Shown: piece by piece, positions 1 to 8,506 of the stretch
Layout: every line of letters begins with the position of its first letter
How positions within the stretch are numbered: position 1 is the first letter of the stretch
NCBI GenBank assembly: GCA_965656035.1
Contig: CBFHIO010000007.1
Coordinates: 1 to 32,529, forward strand
DNA: 32,529 nt
Source: SCGC-AAA076-P13 sp965656035
Lineage (GTDB): Bacteria > Pseudomonadota > Gammaproteobacteria > Magnimaribacterales > D2472
Reading direction: 5' to 3'
The notes under the pieces: generated by a model
Told to the model about the DNA's origin: nothing
What the model saw: only the letters and a program-made list of their open reading frames with translations
Databases searched by the model: none
Position numbers and translations under genes: made by a program

Positions 1-1
1 T

Positions 2-1135
2 TATTTACGAAAAGAAGACCAGTTTCTATACTTAGACCAAATACCAAAAGCAGAGACCTCGTTAATTTCAATAAATCCATTAAGTGGTGCAGTGAGAGCT
101 TATGTAGGAGGATCCAACTTCAGTAAAAGTAATTTTGACAGGGTGTCCCTTTCTTATCCTCAATCCGGCTCAAGCTTTAAACCATTTATTTATGCTGCAG
201 CACTTGCAAACGACTATAATCTTTTCTCCTTAGTAAATGATGCTCCGATAGCTTTTGAAGATGAAAATTTAGAGAGTGTTTGGAGACCAGAAAATTATAC
301 TGGTAAATTTTATGGACCAACATCAGTTAGAGAAGCGCTCATAAGATCTCTTAATATTGTTTCTATTAAACTTTTAAGAGAAGTTGGGATAAGCAATGCT
401 CAAAACTATATTCAAAATTTTGGTTTTAAAAAATCAAGACTCCCACAAGATCTATCTTTAGCACTTGGTTCTGGAAATTTTTCACCGATAGAGATGGCAA
501 GAGCCTTTAGCGTTATTGCAAACGGAGGATACTTAATAGACCCATACTATATTTCAAAAATTGAGGACAGGAACGGGAATGTTATTTATTCTCATGATAA
601 TTATTTAAAGCTTTCAGATATAAAAGAAGTAGCAGCATTTCCGTGGCTAGATACTATGGAAATGAGTATTAAAAAACCTTACTTTTTAATTAAACCTGAG
701 TTTAAAGAAGATAAAGTTATAGACGAGAGGATTGCATTTCTAATTAAAGATACTCTGCAAGAATTTATGACTAGAGGTACCGCTGGGAGTAAAACCTCTA
801 TATTAAAAAGAAATGATATAGCTGGAAAAACTGGTACAACAAATGATGCCGTTAGCACATGGTTTTCTGGTTTCCATGAAGATTTAGCAACAACAGTCTG
901 GGTTGGCACTGATGATTTTACTTCATTGGGTGAAAACGAATATGGATCTACAATTGCTTTACCAATCTGGATAAATTTCATGCAAGATGCTCTACAAACT
1001 CTAGAAGTTAAAGAGAAAAATATTCCTGAGGGTATTTCTTTTGTTAAGGTGAATAAAGAAACTGGACTGATTGATAACAATCAGAATGCTACAACATATT
1101 TTGAATTAATTTTGGAAGAAAATTTAGAAGAGTAG
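2..1135 (+). CDS. mrcA: Penicillin-binding protein 1A, C-terminal part (transpeptidase domain)
   Basis: This is the 3' portion of a class A penicillin-binding protein; the frame is open to the left edge, so the membrane anchor and transglycosylase domain lie outside. It should crosslink peptidoglycan in the periplasm. All three transpeptidase motifs are visible: the SSFK nucleophile motif at 170-181 in the context SGSSFKPFIYAAAL, the S-x-N motif (SLN) at 347-355, and KTGT at 827-838 in AGKTGTTNDAVSTWFSGF. The wording around them resembles E. coli PBP1A (MrcA) more than PBP1B. A GTG at 92 is inside the domain and is not a start, because coding continues in frame upstream to base 2. The stop abuts the stop of slmA on the opposite strand with no base between them. 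The family call is firm; the 1A assignment is from motif wording. Confidence 0.9.
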   Translation, partial: YLRKEDQFLYLDQIPKAETSLISINPLSGAVRAYVGGSNFSKSNFDRVSLSYPQSGSSFKPFIYAAALANDYNLFSLVNDAPIAFEDENLESVWRPENYTGKFYGPTSVREALIRSLNIVSIKLLREVGISNAQNYIQNFGFKKSRLPQDLSLALGSGNFSPIEMARAFSVIANGGYLIDPYYISKIEDRNGNVIYSHDNYLKLSDIKEVAAFPWLDTMEMSIKKPYFLIKPEFKEDKVIDERIAFLIKDTLQEFMTRGTAGSKTSILKRNDIAGKTGTTNDAVSTWFSGFHEDLATTVWVGTDDFTSLGENEYGSTIALPIWINFMQDALQTLEVKEKNIPEGISFVKVNKETGLIDNNQNATTYFELILEENLEE

Positions 1136-1705
1136 TTACTTTTTAAAAATATTAATAGATAAAAGCTCCCAAACGTTTTCAATATAGTTAGTTGGAGAGT
1201 CTTTAAACTTAGATCTAATATATCTTCCCACGCTTCCCTCTAGACAGGTAACAATAAGTTGAGCTGAGATTCCTGCTTGTGTGACTAAATTACCAGAGTC
1301 TTCAGCTAACATTTGTTTTATAGATAGCTCCAATCTTTCAAAAAATTGGTTTACTGCATCTGAGACATTTTGCTCGTCAGATGACAAAGCTTCTCTTGAA
1401 ACCAGCCTTGCAAAACCTTTATTTTTTTCAATAAAAATCATAAAAAAAAGAAAAGTATTTTTGACTTTATCTTTTGAATTTAAATCAGATTTTTTTAATT
1501 CAGAGCATTTGCTAAAAATAGCATTGTCACAGAATGAAAAAAGCTCAGCATAAATAGCTCTTTTGCTTGGGAAATGCCTATAAAGAGCAGCCTCTGTAAT
1601 TTCTGATTTTTCAGCTAAGAGCGCAGTAGTTACTTTAGATAAATTTCTTTCCTCAAGAAGACTTGCTAAGGATTGTAAGATAATATTCTTTCTGTCATTT
1701 TTCAT
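1136..1705 (-). CDS. slmA: Nucleoid occlusion factor SlmA (TetR family)
   Basis: TetR-type DNA-binding protein of 189 residues. In E. coli, SlmA bound to chromosomal sites blocks FtsZ assembly over the nucleoid. The helix-turn-helix spans about residues 27-46 and contains the hallmark EAALYRHFPSK. Further wording shared with E. coli SlmA includes ILQSLA near the N-terminus, the NQFFERLE segment and, late in the protein, EGSVGRYIRSKFK. These make SlmA much more likely than a generic TetR regulator. It lies 3 bases downstream of algC on the same strand, so the two are probably cotranscribed. Pseudomonas-type genomes keep algC, argB and slmA (formerly ttk) together, which fits. I saw no copy of the E. 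coli SlmA binding site in the window. Confidence 0.88.
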   Translation of the reverse strand: MKNDRKNIILQSLASLLEERNLSKVTTALLAEKSEITEAALYRHFPSKRAIYAELFSFCDNAIFSKCSELKKSDLNSKDKVKNTFLFFMIFIEKNKGFARLVSREALSSDEQNVSDAVNQFFERLELSIKQMLAEDSGNLVTQAGISAQLIVTCLEGSVGRYIRSKFKDSPTNYIENVWELLSINIFKK

Positions 1706-1708
1706 TAT

Positions 1709-3076
1709 TTAATCTAAATTTATATCAATCTCAGGACAAATGCGAGATAGTTCTGAGATAAATTTATTCTGTATCTTATTCATAGACTCTTTAGTATCAC
1801 CTTCAAACCTAAGCACAAGCTTTGGAGTGGTATTAGATGCTCTAAGAAGACCCCACCCATCATCAAAATTTACTCTTAACCCATCTATTAATATTTTATC
1901 TCCATCAATATTTGAATTAGTCATGAATTTCTGCATGATTTCAAATTTATTATCATCAGTAACTGATATATTAAGTTCGGGAGTTGAGAAAGATTTTGGA
2001 AACTCTTCAAAAATATCAGCTATAGATCTATTTGATTTCGCTAGAATTTCTGCAGCCCTTACTGCAGCATATGGACCATCGTCAAACCCATACCAATTAT
2101 CATTAAAAAAAATATGCCCACTCATTTCACCTCCTAGCAAGGCATTATTTTTCTTAATTGCTTTTTTAATATGAAAATGACCAGTTGGTGCCATTATCGG
2201 AGTTCCACCATATTTTGAAATTAAACTGCTCAGATGATTAGAGCATTTAACATCAAAAACAACAGGACCCTTTCTATTTTTTAAAATATCTTGTGAAAAT
2301 AACATCATTTGCTTATCAGGAAATATCATTTCACCATAGTTAGTTATTAGACCAACTCTGTCACCATCTCCATCAAATGCAAAACCAATATCAGCTTTGT
2401 TATCTTTTACTGCTGAGATAATATCTTTAAGGTTTTCTAACTTCCCAGGATCTGGGTGATGATTGGGGAAATTACCATCCACCTCACTATAGAGCTCAAT
2501 AACTTCACAACCAAGTCTCTTAAATAAATCTGGAGCCACAAAACCAGCAGCGCCATTTCCACTATCAATTACAACCTTAAGGTTGCTTAAGTCTGTATGA
2601 ATATTCTCAAGGATTTCATTAATATAACCCTCTTTAATATCACTATAAATGATTTTGCCTTTAGATGAGCTTTCAAAAACTTCGTTATTATTGATAAGAC
2701 TTAAAATTTCGTTTCCGGAAACAGAATTGTCATTAATAACCATTTTAATACCATTATAGTTTTTAGGATTGTGACTTCCTGTTATCATGATTCCACTCTT
2801 AGAATCTTCTTTTTTGGCCGCAAAATAAAGCATTGGGCTTGTTGCCAAACCGATATTCCTTACATCTATACCATGTTGTGAAATAGCATCACAAAAATTT
2901 TTTAATAAGGATTCTCCTGACAATCGCCCATCTCTTCCAACTACAATGGAGGATACACCCTCATGGAAGCATTTTTTTGCAATGCCTTTTGCAATATCTT
3001 TTATCGCTGTTTCATTTAATTCTTCAGGATAAGTTCCTCTAATATCATTTTCACGAAATATTGACTCTGAAATCAT
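1709..3076 (-). CDS. algC: Phosphomannomutase/phosphoglucomutase
   Basis: Cytoplasmic enzyme of the alpha-D-phosphohexomutase superfamily that interconverts hexose 6- and 1-phosphates and so feeds nucleotide-sugar and envelope polysaccharide synthesis. At 455 residues it has the full family length. The phosphoserine loop TGSHNP places the active serine at residue 101. The magnesium loop DGDGDR is at residues 235-240, the sugar-binding GEMSGH at 316-321, and the phosphate-binding RASNTTP lies near the C-terminus. The start is fixed by the family N-terminus FRENDIRG a few residues after the ATG. It leads a probable algC-slmA operon and is divergent from ilvE across 67 bases. Whether it prefers mannose or glucose phosphates cannot be told from motifs. 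Confidence 0.9.
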   Translation of the reverse strand: MISESIFRENDIRGTYPEELNETAIKDIAKGIAKKCFHEGVSSIVVGRDGRLSGESLLKNFCDAISQHGIDVRNIGLATSPMLYFAAKKEDSKSGIMITGSHNPKNYNGIKMVINDNSVSGNEILSLINNNEVFESSSKGKIIYSDIKEGYINEILENIHTDLSNLKVVIDSGNGAAGFVAPDLFKRLGCEVIELYSEVDGNFPNHHPDPGKLENLKDIISAVKDNKADIGFAFDGDGDRVGLITNYGEMIFPDKQMMLFSQDILKNRKGPVVFDVKCSNHLSSLISKYGGTPIMAPTGHFHIKKAIKKNNALLGGEMSGHIFFNDNWYGFDDGPYAAVRAAEILAKSNRSIADIFEEFPKSFSTPELNISVTDDNKFEIMQKFMTNSNIDGDKILIDGLRVNFDDGWGLLRASNTTPKLVLRFEGDTKESMNKIQNKFISELSRICPEIDINLD

Positions 3077-3106
3077 GATTCTTTTTCTTTAGTTATGTTA
3101 TTTAGT

Positions 3107-3135
3107 TTGTCATAATAACGGGTCTTAATTATATC
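3107..3135 (+). promoter_or_regulatory. Possible sigma-70 promoter for ilvE
   Basis: A TTGTCA (3107-3112) and a TATATC (3130-3135) are separated by 17 bases in the algC/ilvE divergent gap. The first matches the -35 consensus at 5 of 6 positions and the second matches the -10 consensus at 4 of 6. Transcription would start within a few bases of the ilvE ATG at 3144. No Shine-Dalgarno sequence is visible, so a leaderless or nearly leaderless mRNA is possible. In AT-rich DNA such matches are common, so this is a weak call. Confidence 0.25.
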
Positions 3136-3143
3136 TCGCAAAT

Positions 3144-4067
3144 ATGTTTGTAAATACAAATTTAAAATATATATGGAAAAACGGTGTCTATGAAAAATGG
3201 GATGAAAGCTCTGTGCATATTCTTTCTCATACTGTTCATTATGGGACTGGAGTTTTTGAAGGCTTAAGAGCCTATAAAACAGATAATGGACCAGCAATTT
3301 TTAGGCTGAATGATCATACAAAAAGACTTTTTTCAGCAGCAGAACAGATTGGAATAAAAATACCTTATTCAGCCGAAGAACTCAATCAAGCCCAAAAAGA
3401 TATCTTTGCAAAAAATAAACTTGATGAGGGTTACTTAAGACCGATTGTTTTTTTAGGAAGTGAGTCTTTGGGTATAAGAGCAACTGAATTAACTGTAAAT
3501 GTTGCTATAGCAGCATGGGAGTGGCCTTCATATATGAATCCCGAAGCCAAAAAAAATGGTATCTCTATTATTAAATCTACCTATGAACAATACAGTAACC
3601 CTCTTCATTCAGGGTACAAAATAATTGGAACTTACATAAACTCAACTATGGCTCTTCACGAAGCTATTGCCAAAGGTGCAGATGAAGCATTACTTCTTGA
3701 TAAAAATGGTTATATTTCTGAAGGTAGTGGGGAAAATATTTTTATTGTTCATGATGGCAAGGTTAGCACTCCTAAAACAGATTATTGTTTAAATGGAATC
3801 ACTAGACAGTCTGTTATAAAAATTGCACAAGATTTTGGTTATGATGTCGGTGAAAGAGACATCACCTATGATGAGTTAGTAAGCAGCGACGAAGTATTTT
3901 TTACTGGTACTGCTGTTGAAATTACTCCTGTCTCAAAAATTGATGGCTTTGAAATTGGAACAGGATCAATTGGTCCAATAACAGAGAAGCTTCAAACTAC
4001 TTATGCTGATATTGTCAGAGGAAAAAATAATCTTTACAGAGATTGGTTGAGCGTAGCCTCTGATTAA
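3144..4067 (+). CDS. ilvE: Branched-chain amino acid aminotransferase
   Basis: PLP-dependent class IV aminotransferase of 307 residues that makes the last step of valine, leucine and isoleucine synthesis, using glutamate as amino donor. Family blocks are clear: HTVHYGTGVFEGLRAY (about residues 29-44), RLNDHTKRLF (54-63) and GYLRP (96-100). K159 in SGYKIIGTY is the likely Schiff-base lysine. ISEGSGENIF (191-200) is the cofactor phosphate region. There is no Shine-Dalgarno sequence before the ATG. Five bases separate its stop from the following glycosyltransferase gene, so they are probably cotranscribed. In Pseudomonas, ilvE sits directly before the LPS core genes waaF, waaC and waaG, and this arrangement looks like a relic of that order. 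Confidence 0.93.
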   Translation: MFVNTNLKYIWKNGVYEKWDESSVHILSHTVHYGTGVFEGLRAYKTDNGPAIFRLNDHTKRLFSAAEQIGIKIPYSAEELNQAQKDIFAKNKLDEGYLRPIVFLGSESLGIRATELTVNVAIAAWEWPSYMNPEAKKNGISIIKSTYEQYSNPLHSGYKIIGTYINSTMALHEAIAKGADEALLLDKNGYISEGSGENIFIVHDGKVSTPKTDYCLNGITRQSVIKIAQDFGYDVGERDITYDELVSSDEVFFTGTAVEITPVSKIDGFEIGTGSIGPITEKLQTTYADIVRGKNNLYRDWLSVASD

Positions 4068-4072
4068 TTATT

Positions 4073-5320
4073 TTGCAAAAACTTTCCATAGCAATCCTGA
4101 GTTATCGAAGCGCACCATTTGGAGGCGGTCAAGGCATATACGTCCATGATATTTCAAAAGCACTTTCATTGACGGGACATAAAGTTGATGTGATATCGGG
4201 TCCACCTTATCCAAATCTTGATAAAAAAGTAAATTTAATAAAATTGCCAGGACTGGACTTGTTTCAAACCTTTTCTTTTAAAGATCGGTTAAAGATTTTT
4301 ATCAAGAAAAAAAATAAAAGAGCTATAGATTTCTATGAATTCTTTTCAACCTTTTTTGGTGGTTTTCCAGAAATGAGAACTTTTGGTGAAAGAGCTAGTG
4401 AATTTTTAGAAATAAATCGTCAGTATGATATTGTTATTGATAATCAATCGATAAGTTATGGAATGCTTAAAATTCAAAAAAAATTTCCATTTATTGAAAT
4501 TATTCATCACCCAATAACAAAAGATTATAAATATGAACTGCAGTCTAGTTCTAACTTCATGTATAGACTTTCTAGACATAGATGGTATTCATTTTTGAAA
4601 ATGCAAAAAAGAGTAGCACCTCAATTAAAGACAATAGTCACTCCCTCAATTAATTCTCTTAAAGATATTGCGTGTGATTTTAATGTAAACAAAAAAAATA
4701 TTAATGTTATTAATAATGGTCTAGATGTTGATATTTTTATTCCTTATAAAGAAATCAAAAGAAATCCAACCAAACTTATCACAACGGCAAGCGCTGATGT
4801 GGCTATTAAAGGCTTAGACTACACATTAAAATCACTTGCAAGCTTGGTTGATGATTTTCCAGAAATTTCACTATTGGTCATTGGAAGGATGAAAAAGGAT
4901 GGGCATACATCGAGATTAATTGATGAGTTAGGCATAAAAGATAAAGTATTTTTTAAGACTGGTTTAACGAAGGAAGAAATCGCCAAAGAGTATGCATCTA
5001 GCTCAATAGCAATTGTGAGTTCACTATATGAAGGCTTTGGATATCCTGTTATAGAAGCAATGAGTTGTGAAATTCCCTTAATTGCTACCAATGTATCTTC
5101 AATACCAGAATTGGTTGGAGATTATGCAAAATTAATTCCAGCAAAGAGTAAGAATGAACTATCAAACGCAATAAGAAGTATTTTGCATGATTATTCGCAT
5201 TATAAAAATATTGCTGTGAGGGGAAGACATCATATAGTTGATAATTTTAGTTGGTTAAAAATTACAGAAGAATATGAGAATATAATAAGCAAAACCATTA
5301 ATAATTTTCATAAATGCTAA
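4073..5320 (+). CDS. Glycosyltransferase family 4 (GT-B fold)
   Basis: Retaining GT-B glycosyltransferase of 415 residues, probably acting at the cytoplasmic face of the inner membrane on a lipid-linked or LPS-core acceptor. The N-terminal domain opens with the acceptor-side glycine loop (GGGQGIYVHD, residues 17-26). The C-terminal nucleotide-sugar domain has GRMKKDG near residue 271 and the E-x7-E motif EGFGYPVIE, with E320 and E328. The start is a TTG at 4073 with no evident Shine-Dalgarno sequence; no better start lies upstream because ilvE ends 5 bases before. The gene overlaps the next one by 7 bases. Position between ilvE and waaA argues for an LPS or envelope-glycan role. Donor sugar and acceptor are unknown. 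Confidence 0.82.
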   Translation: MQKLSIAILSYRSAPFGGGQGIYVHDISKALSLTGHKVDVISGPPYPNLDKKVNLIKLPGLDLFQTFSFKDRLKIFIKKKNKRAIDFYEFFSTFFGGFPEMRTFGERASEFLEINRQYDIVIDNQSISYGMLKIQKKFPFIEIIHHPITKDYKYELQSSSNFMYRLSRHRWYSFLKMQKRVAPQLKTIVTPSINSLKDIACDFNVNKKNINVINNGLDVDIFIPYKEIKRNPTKLITTASADVAIKGLDYTLKSLASLVDDFPEISLLVIGRMKKDGHTSRLIDELGIKDKVFFKTGLTKEEIAKEYASSSIAIVSSLYEGFGYPVIEAMSCEIPLIATNVSSIPELVGDYAKLIPAKSKNELSNAIRSILHDYSHYKNIAVRGRHHIVDNFSWLKITEEYENIISKTINNFHKC

Positions 5321-6018
5321 CATTTGATTTATCAAAAATACAATTACCTGATGATGGCATAATGCTAGATTTAGGCTGCGGTGAAGGCAGGCATGTGTTC
5401 GCGGTAATGGAGACATTTCCAAATATTCAATGTGTAGGCCTTGATCCTCATTTAGAATCTTTGGATAAATCAATAGAAGGATTAGAGTATTTCAAATCAA
5501 TTTCTAATCAGCAAACATCTTTTTTAAGTGGCTCAGCATATAAACTACCATTTAACAATGAGACCTTTGATTTAGTGATATGTTCTGAAGTTTTAGAACA
5601 TCTTCGCGAGTATAAAAATGCTCTAGATGAAATTTTTAGAGTTTTAAAGCCTGGGGGAAAGTTTCTTGCAAGTGTTCCAGCAGAATTCCCAGAAAAAATC
5701 TGCTGGATGCTATCTAAAGAATATCAAAATCAACCTGGAGGTCATTTAAGAATATTCAAAAAGAAATCACTTATTAAAGATATTACGGACAAGGGTTTTA
5801 TTTTTGATAAATCTGAAAGATTCCATTCTGTTCATTCTGCATACTGGTGGTTGAGGTGTTTATTCTGGAAAAGCCAAGATTCAAATTTTTTAGTCAGTCG
5901 TTATAAAAAATTTCTTGAATTACATATTCTTAAAAAACCAAAATGGATAGATTTTATTGATAGATTGCTTAACCCAATTTTAGGTAAAAGCATTTCTTTT
6001 TATTTTACAAAAAAATGA
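5314..6018 (+). CDS. Class I SAM-dependent methyltransferase (Methyltransf_11 type)
   Basis: Rossmann-fold methyltransferase of 234 residues, predicted soluble. Motif I, MLDLGCGEGRH, lies at about residues 15-25, followed by GLDPH at the end of strand two. The later LPFNNETFDLVICSEVLEHL and FRVLKPGGKF are typical of the Methyltransf_11 family, which modifies small molecules or lipid-linked intermediates. The ATG at 5314 overlaps the end of the glycosyltransferase gene by 7 bases, and its own stop overlaps the next start by 4 bases (ATGA). Translation is therefore probably coupled across three genes, implying a shared pathway. The substrate cannot be read from sequence; a sugar or lipid of the envelope is the contextual guess. 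Confidence 0.8.
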   Translation: MLTFDLSKIQLPDDGIMLDLGCGEGRHVFAVMETFPNIQCVGLDPHLESLDKSIEGLEYFKSISNQQTSFLSGSAYKLPFNNETFDLVICSEVLEHLREYKNALDEIFRVLKPGGKFLASVPAEFPEKICWMLSKEYQNQPGGHLRIFKKKSLIKDITDKGFIFDKSERFHSVHSAYWWLRCLFWKSQDSNFLVSRYKKFLELHILKKPKWIDFIDRLLNPILGKSISFYFTKK

Positions 6019-7007
6019 ATTGGATCGAACATAAGATAAAATTTGAGCCATGCAAAAATTGGATTATTTCAAATCAATCATTAAGCGGTGCAATTTTTTG
6101 GGATGAAAAGGGTAAGTGCGATCCTTGGGATCATTGCGAATGCTTGATTGCATTAGCAATATATGAAGAGTGGGAGCATTTTTGGAAAGGAGTAAATTGG
6201 TTTTTTACCAATCTAAATGAAGATGGATTAATTTATGCTGAATTTCAAAATGATAATCCATCAAAACTTTATTATGAAAGTCATCATGCTCCATATATCA
6301 TCATGCCGCTTATGCAAGCATATTTGATTAATCAAGACCAAGACTATAAAAAAATTCTTACTAATGGCCAACTTCTAAAGTTAGAAAAAATCTTTAATAC
6401 CCTCGATGAGTTCAAAGACCAAGATGGCTACTTTTATTGGGCAAAAGATAGTAACGGGTATTCTGATAATTCATTAATTACTGCTTCTATGTCTATCTTA
6501 TTATCTTTGGTGGCGAAACATAATAGTTTCCCGAAGTTTAAAATTGACATGTGGCAAGAAAAATTTAATAGAGATGGTGTTGACAGATCTAGATTCTCGA
6601 TGGATTTTTATTATCCCTTTTTGGCTGGCATAAAAAATAATAAGAAAGAATTTTTAGACTTATTAGATAAATATTATGTAAAAGGACTTGGGGTTAAGTG
6701 TGTTGCTGAAGAGCCATGGATAACAATCGCAGAAAGTTCTGAATGTATAGTATCAGCGTTGGTTCACGACAATGAAAAAATTGCAAAAGAAATCTTTAAT
6801 GACATTCAACAATTTCAAAATAAAGATGGGGTTTTTCCAACAGGATATCAATATGACCTGGAAGTTTTCTGGCCAGATGAGAATTCAACCTGGACAAATG
6901 CTGCTGTAATTATTGCAGCTCATGCCATATCTTTCTTTGATTCGAGTCAAAATGAATCCTCTGTAAACGTCTTTTTAGAACTAAGAAATTTTTTCAAGAG
7001 CAACTAA
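6015..7007 (+). CDS. Alpha/alpha-toroid protein, prenyltransferase/terpene-cyclase-like fold
   Basis: A 330-residue protein with no signal peptide or membrane segment. Repeating units pair a helix with a Q/G-rich turn. Examples are ISNQSLSGAIFW then CDPWDHCE (about residues 18-43), FKDQDGYFYW, and late FQNKDGVFPTGYQ then W-x-D-E-N-S-T-W-T-N. This spacing and the DPWDHxE block resemble proteins labelled prenyltransferase-like or squalene-cyclase-like in other gammaproteobacteria. I do not see the catalytic DxDD motif of squalene-hopene cyclases, so enzyme class is open. It is translationally coupled to the upstream methyltransferase by a 4-base overlap. Its 3' end runs 27 bases into the convergent methyltransferase gene. 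The function is unknown. Confidence 0.65.
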   Translation: MNWIEHKIKFEPCKNWIISNQSLSGAIFWDEKGKCDPWDHCECLIALAIYEEWEHFWKGVNWFFTNLNEDGLIYAEFQNDNPSKLYYESHHAPYIIMPLMQAYLINQDQDYKKILTNGQLLKLEKIFNTLDEFKDQDGYFYWAKDSNGYSDNSLITASMSILLSLVAKHNSFPKFKIDMWQEKFNRDGVDRSRFSMDFYYPFLAGIKNNKKEFLDLLDKYYVKGLGVKCVAEEPWITIAESSECIVSALVHDNEKIAKEIFNDIQQFQNKDGVFPTGYQYDLEVFWPDENSTWTNAAVIIAAHAISFFDSSQNESSVNVFLELRNFFKSN

Positions 7008-7595
7008 ACTTTTAACTCTATTCACAAGTTTAAAATTTTCTCCAAGAGCTTTTTCATATATTTCTCTTGGGGCCTGGCCGCCTTCGAGTTCTGAGTCATA
7101 AATATCGTGGATTGTAAGAATACCTCCAACTCTAATTTTCTCTTTCCATGATTGGTAGTCAGTTCTTGCTGACTCAAAAGTATGGCTGCCATCAATGAAT
7201 AAAAAATCTATTTCATTTTGTATTTTTTCTGATGCAGATATAGAGGTTTCAACCATGACCTTAATATATTTATCTAATTGAAACCTGGATATATTTTTTA
7301 GCAAGCTTGGCAAAGTATCGACTCTACTTTTTTCATAATCATATTCATCTGGATCAAAATATTCTTCTCCGTACTGTTGTTCTTCAGATCCTCTATGATG
7401 GTCAATTGTTACAAGATGAGTCTTATTTTCTTTGCATGCTTCACCGATGTAGCATGCTGACTTTCCACAATAAGAACCAATTTCAACTGCAAAAGTTTTA
7501 ATACAATATTTTTTAGCCATTTGATATAAAAGGATGCCTTCTTCATGATCTAAAAAACCTTTAATAGAATTGAAATCAGTCAAATCTTTATGCAT
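6981..7595 (-). CDS. Class I SAM-dependent methyltransferase (Methyltransf_24 type)
   Basis: About 204 residues. Motif I is VEIGSYCGKSACYIG, an acidic VTIDHHRG follows, and EIDFLFIDGSHTFESARTDYQSW with GGILTIHD marks the Methyltransf_24 or cephalosporin-hydroxylase-like class that acts on sugars and secondary metabolites. The frame stays open upstream to 7688. I choose the ATG at 7593-7595 because it gives the usual 8-base overlap with the acyltransferase gene and has a GAAG-type ribosome site before it. The longer form would bury about 100 bases in that gene. It is convergent with the toroid-protein gene, overlapping it by 27 bases. Its pairing with an LpxL-type gene suggests an envelope substrate; none is proven. 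Confidence 0.75.
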   Translation of the reverse strand: MHKDLTDFNSIKGFLDHEEGILLYQMAKKYCIKTFAVEIGSYCGKSACYIGEACKENKTHLVTIDHHRGSEEQQYGEEYFDPDEYDYEKSRVDTLPSLLKNISRFQLDKYIKVMVETSISASEKIQNEIDFLFIDGSHTFESARTDYQSWKEKIRVGGILTIHDIYDSELEGGQAPREIYEKALGENFKLVNRVKSLVALEKIS

Positions 7596-8460
7596 AAAAG
7601 TCTTCTTTGCCAAGCGTTGATTTAAACCTTCTGTGTTGCCACAAATACTCTTCAGGATTGTTTCTAATTTTTTTTTCCATAAAGTCATTTAAGCTTTGAG
7701 AAAAATTTAATCCATCCAAATGGTTTAGATTTAGTTCTTCTATGTCAAGAATGTATTTACCTAAATATATATAAGTATTCATAAAGTATGTTTTGCATCC
7801 AGTCGATTTAATAATTTTTGAAGGCGCTGATATTGTTGCAGCAGGTTGGTTAAAAAAATTAATAATATCTGATTGGTTTAATCCATAGTCTTGATCTGTT
7901 GCATAAAGAACAGTTTTACCTTTTTTAAGCCATCTTATAAATTTAATAGGATTATTTCTATCACATGTATCTCTAACACTTTTCAACCTTCCTGTTTTTT
8001 GAACAGAGTCAAATAATTCTGAATTATGAACTCTTTCAACGCCATATACGTCACAATTCATACCAAGCAATCTTGCATCAAGTTCAAGATGGAGAGAGTG
8101 CTTAAAAAATAAAAGCACACCATTATTATTTTTTTGTTCGTTAAGAAGAGATTCGATGCCATTTATTTCGTAATTAATATGTTTATTTATCTTTTTATCA
8201 GACCAGAACCATGCAATACCTGAATCAAAAACTATTTGAGCAGATGCAACAATATTCGCTTTAAGAAGACTCTTTCTTTGTTTTGATGACATATCGGGAA
8301 AACACAGATCAATGTTTTTTTTACTAATTTTATTTCTTTTAATTGGCATTAAATAAATTAGATTGCCAAATGTGAATATAAGGACCTTGTGAAGTGGTCT
8401 TGGTAGAAATAATATGAGTTTCCACAAACTCACTAGAAGTGTTAATAAAGTTCTATTCAT
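7588..8460 (-). CDS. lpxL: Lipid A biosynthesis acyltransferase (LpxL/HtrB family)
   Basis: Inner-membrane acyltransferase of 290 residues with an N-terminal hydrophobic anchor (about residues 7-40). The family adds secondary acyl chains to Kdo2-lipid IVA using acyl-ACP. The catalytic H-x4-E dyad is H121 and E126 in KHSLHLELDAR, whose wording follows LpxL rather than LpxM. Further family blocks are the YGVERVHNSELFD region, YATDQDYG (the LpxL D-x-D-Y-G block) and LWQHRRFKS near the C-terminus. It overlaps the downstream methyltransferase gene by 8 bases and is divergent from waaA, which supplies the Kdo groups that LpxL enzymes require. Which acyl position it modifies is not visible, so the symbol is a family-level assignment. 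Confidence 0.85.
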   Translation of the reverse strand: MNRTLLTLLVSLWKLILFLPRPLHKVLIFTFGNLIYLMPIKRNKISKKNIDLCFPDMSSKQRKSLLKANIVASAQIVFDSGIAWFWSDKKINKHINYEINGIESLLNEQKNNNGVLLFFKHSLHLELDARLLGMNCDVYGVERVHNSELFDSVQKTGRLKSVRDTCDRNNPIKFIRWLKKGKTVLYATDQDYGLNQSDIINFFNQPAATISAPSKIIKSTGCKTYFMNTYIYLGKYILDIEELNLNHLDGLNFSQSLNDFMEKKIRNNPEEYLWQHRRFKSTLGKEDFYA

Positions 8461-8506
8461 ATATTATAAGGCTGTATTATTACACTAATATTAAAATGAA
8501 TGAAAA

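Noticed and set aside
1740..2174. Plus-strand open frame inside algC
   Set aside because: It is antisense to a confidently identified full-length enzyme and its translation shows no recognisable motif; similar antisense frames at 679-1080, 1281-1553, 15878-16114 and 25283-25573 were dismissed for the same reason.
3073..3297. Minus-strand open frame antisense to the ilvE start
   Set aside because: It overlaps the conserved N-terminus of ilvE and has a low-complexity, motif-free translation.
7596..7688. Longer N-terminus of the Methyltransf_24-type gene starting at 7688
   Set aside because: The added residues lie wholly within the acyltransferase gene and show no family resemblance; the ATG at 7595 gives a normal 8-base overlap.
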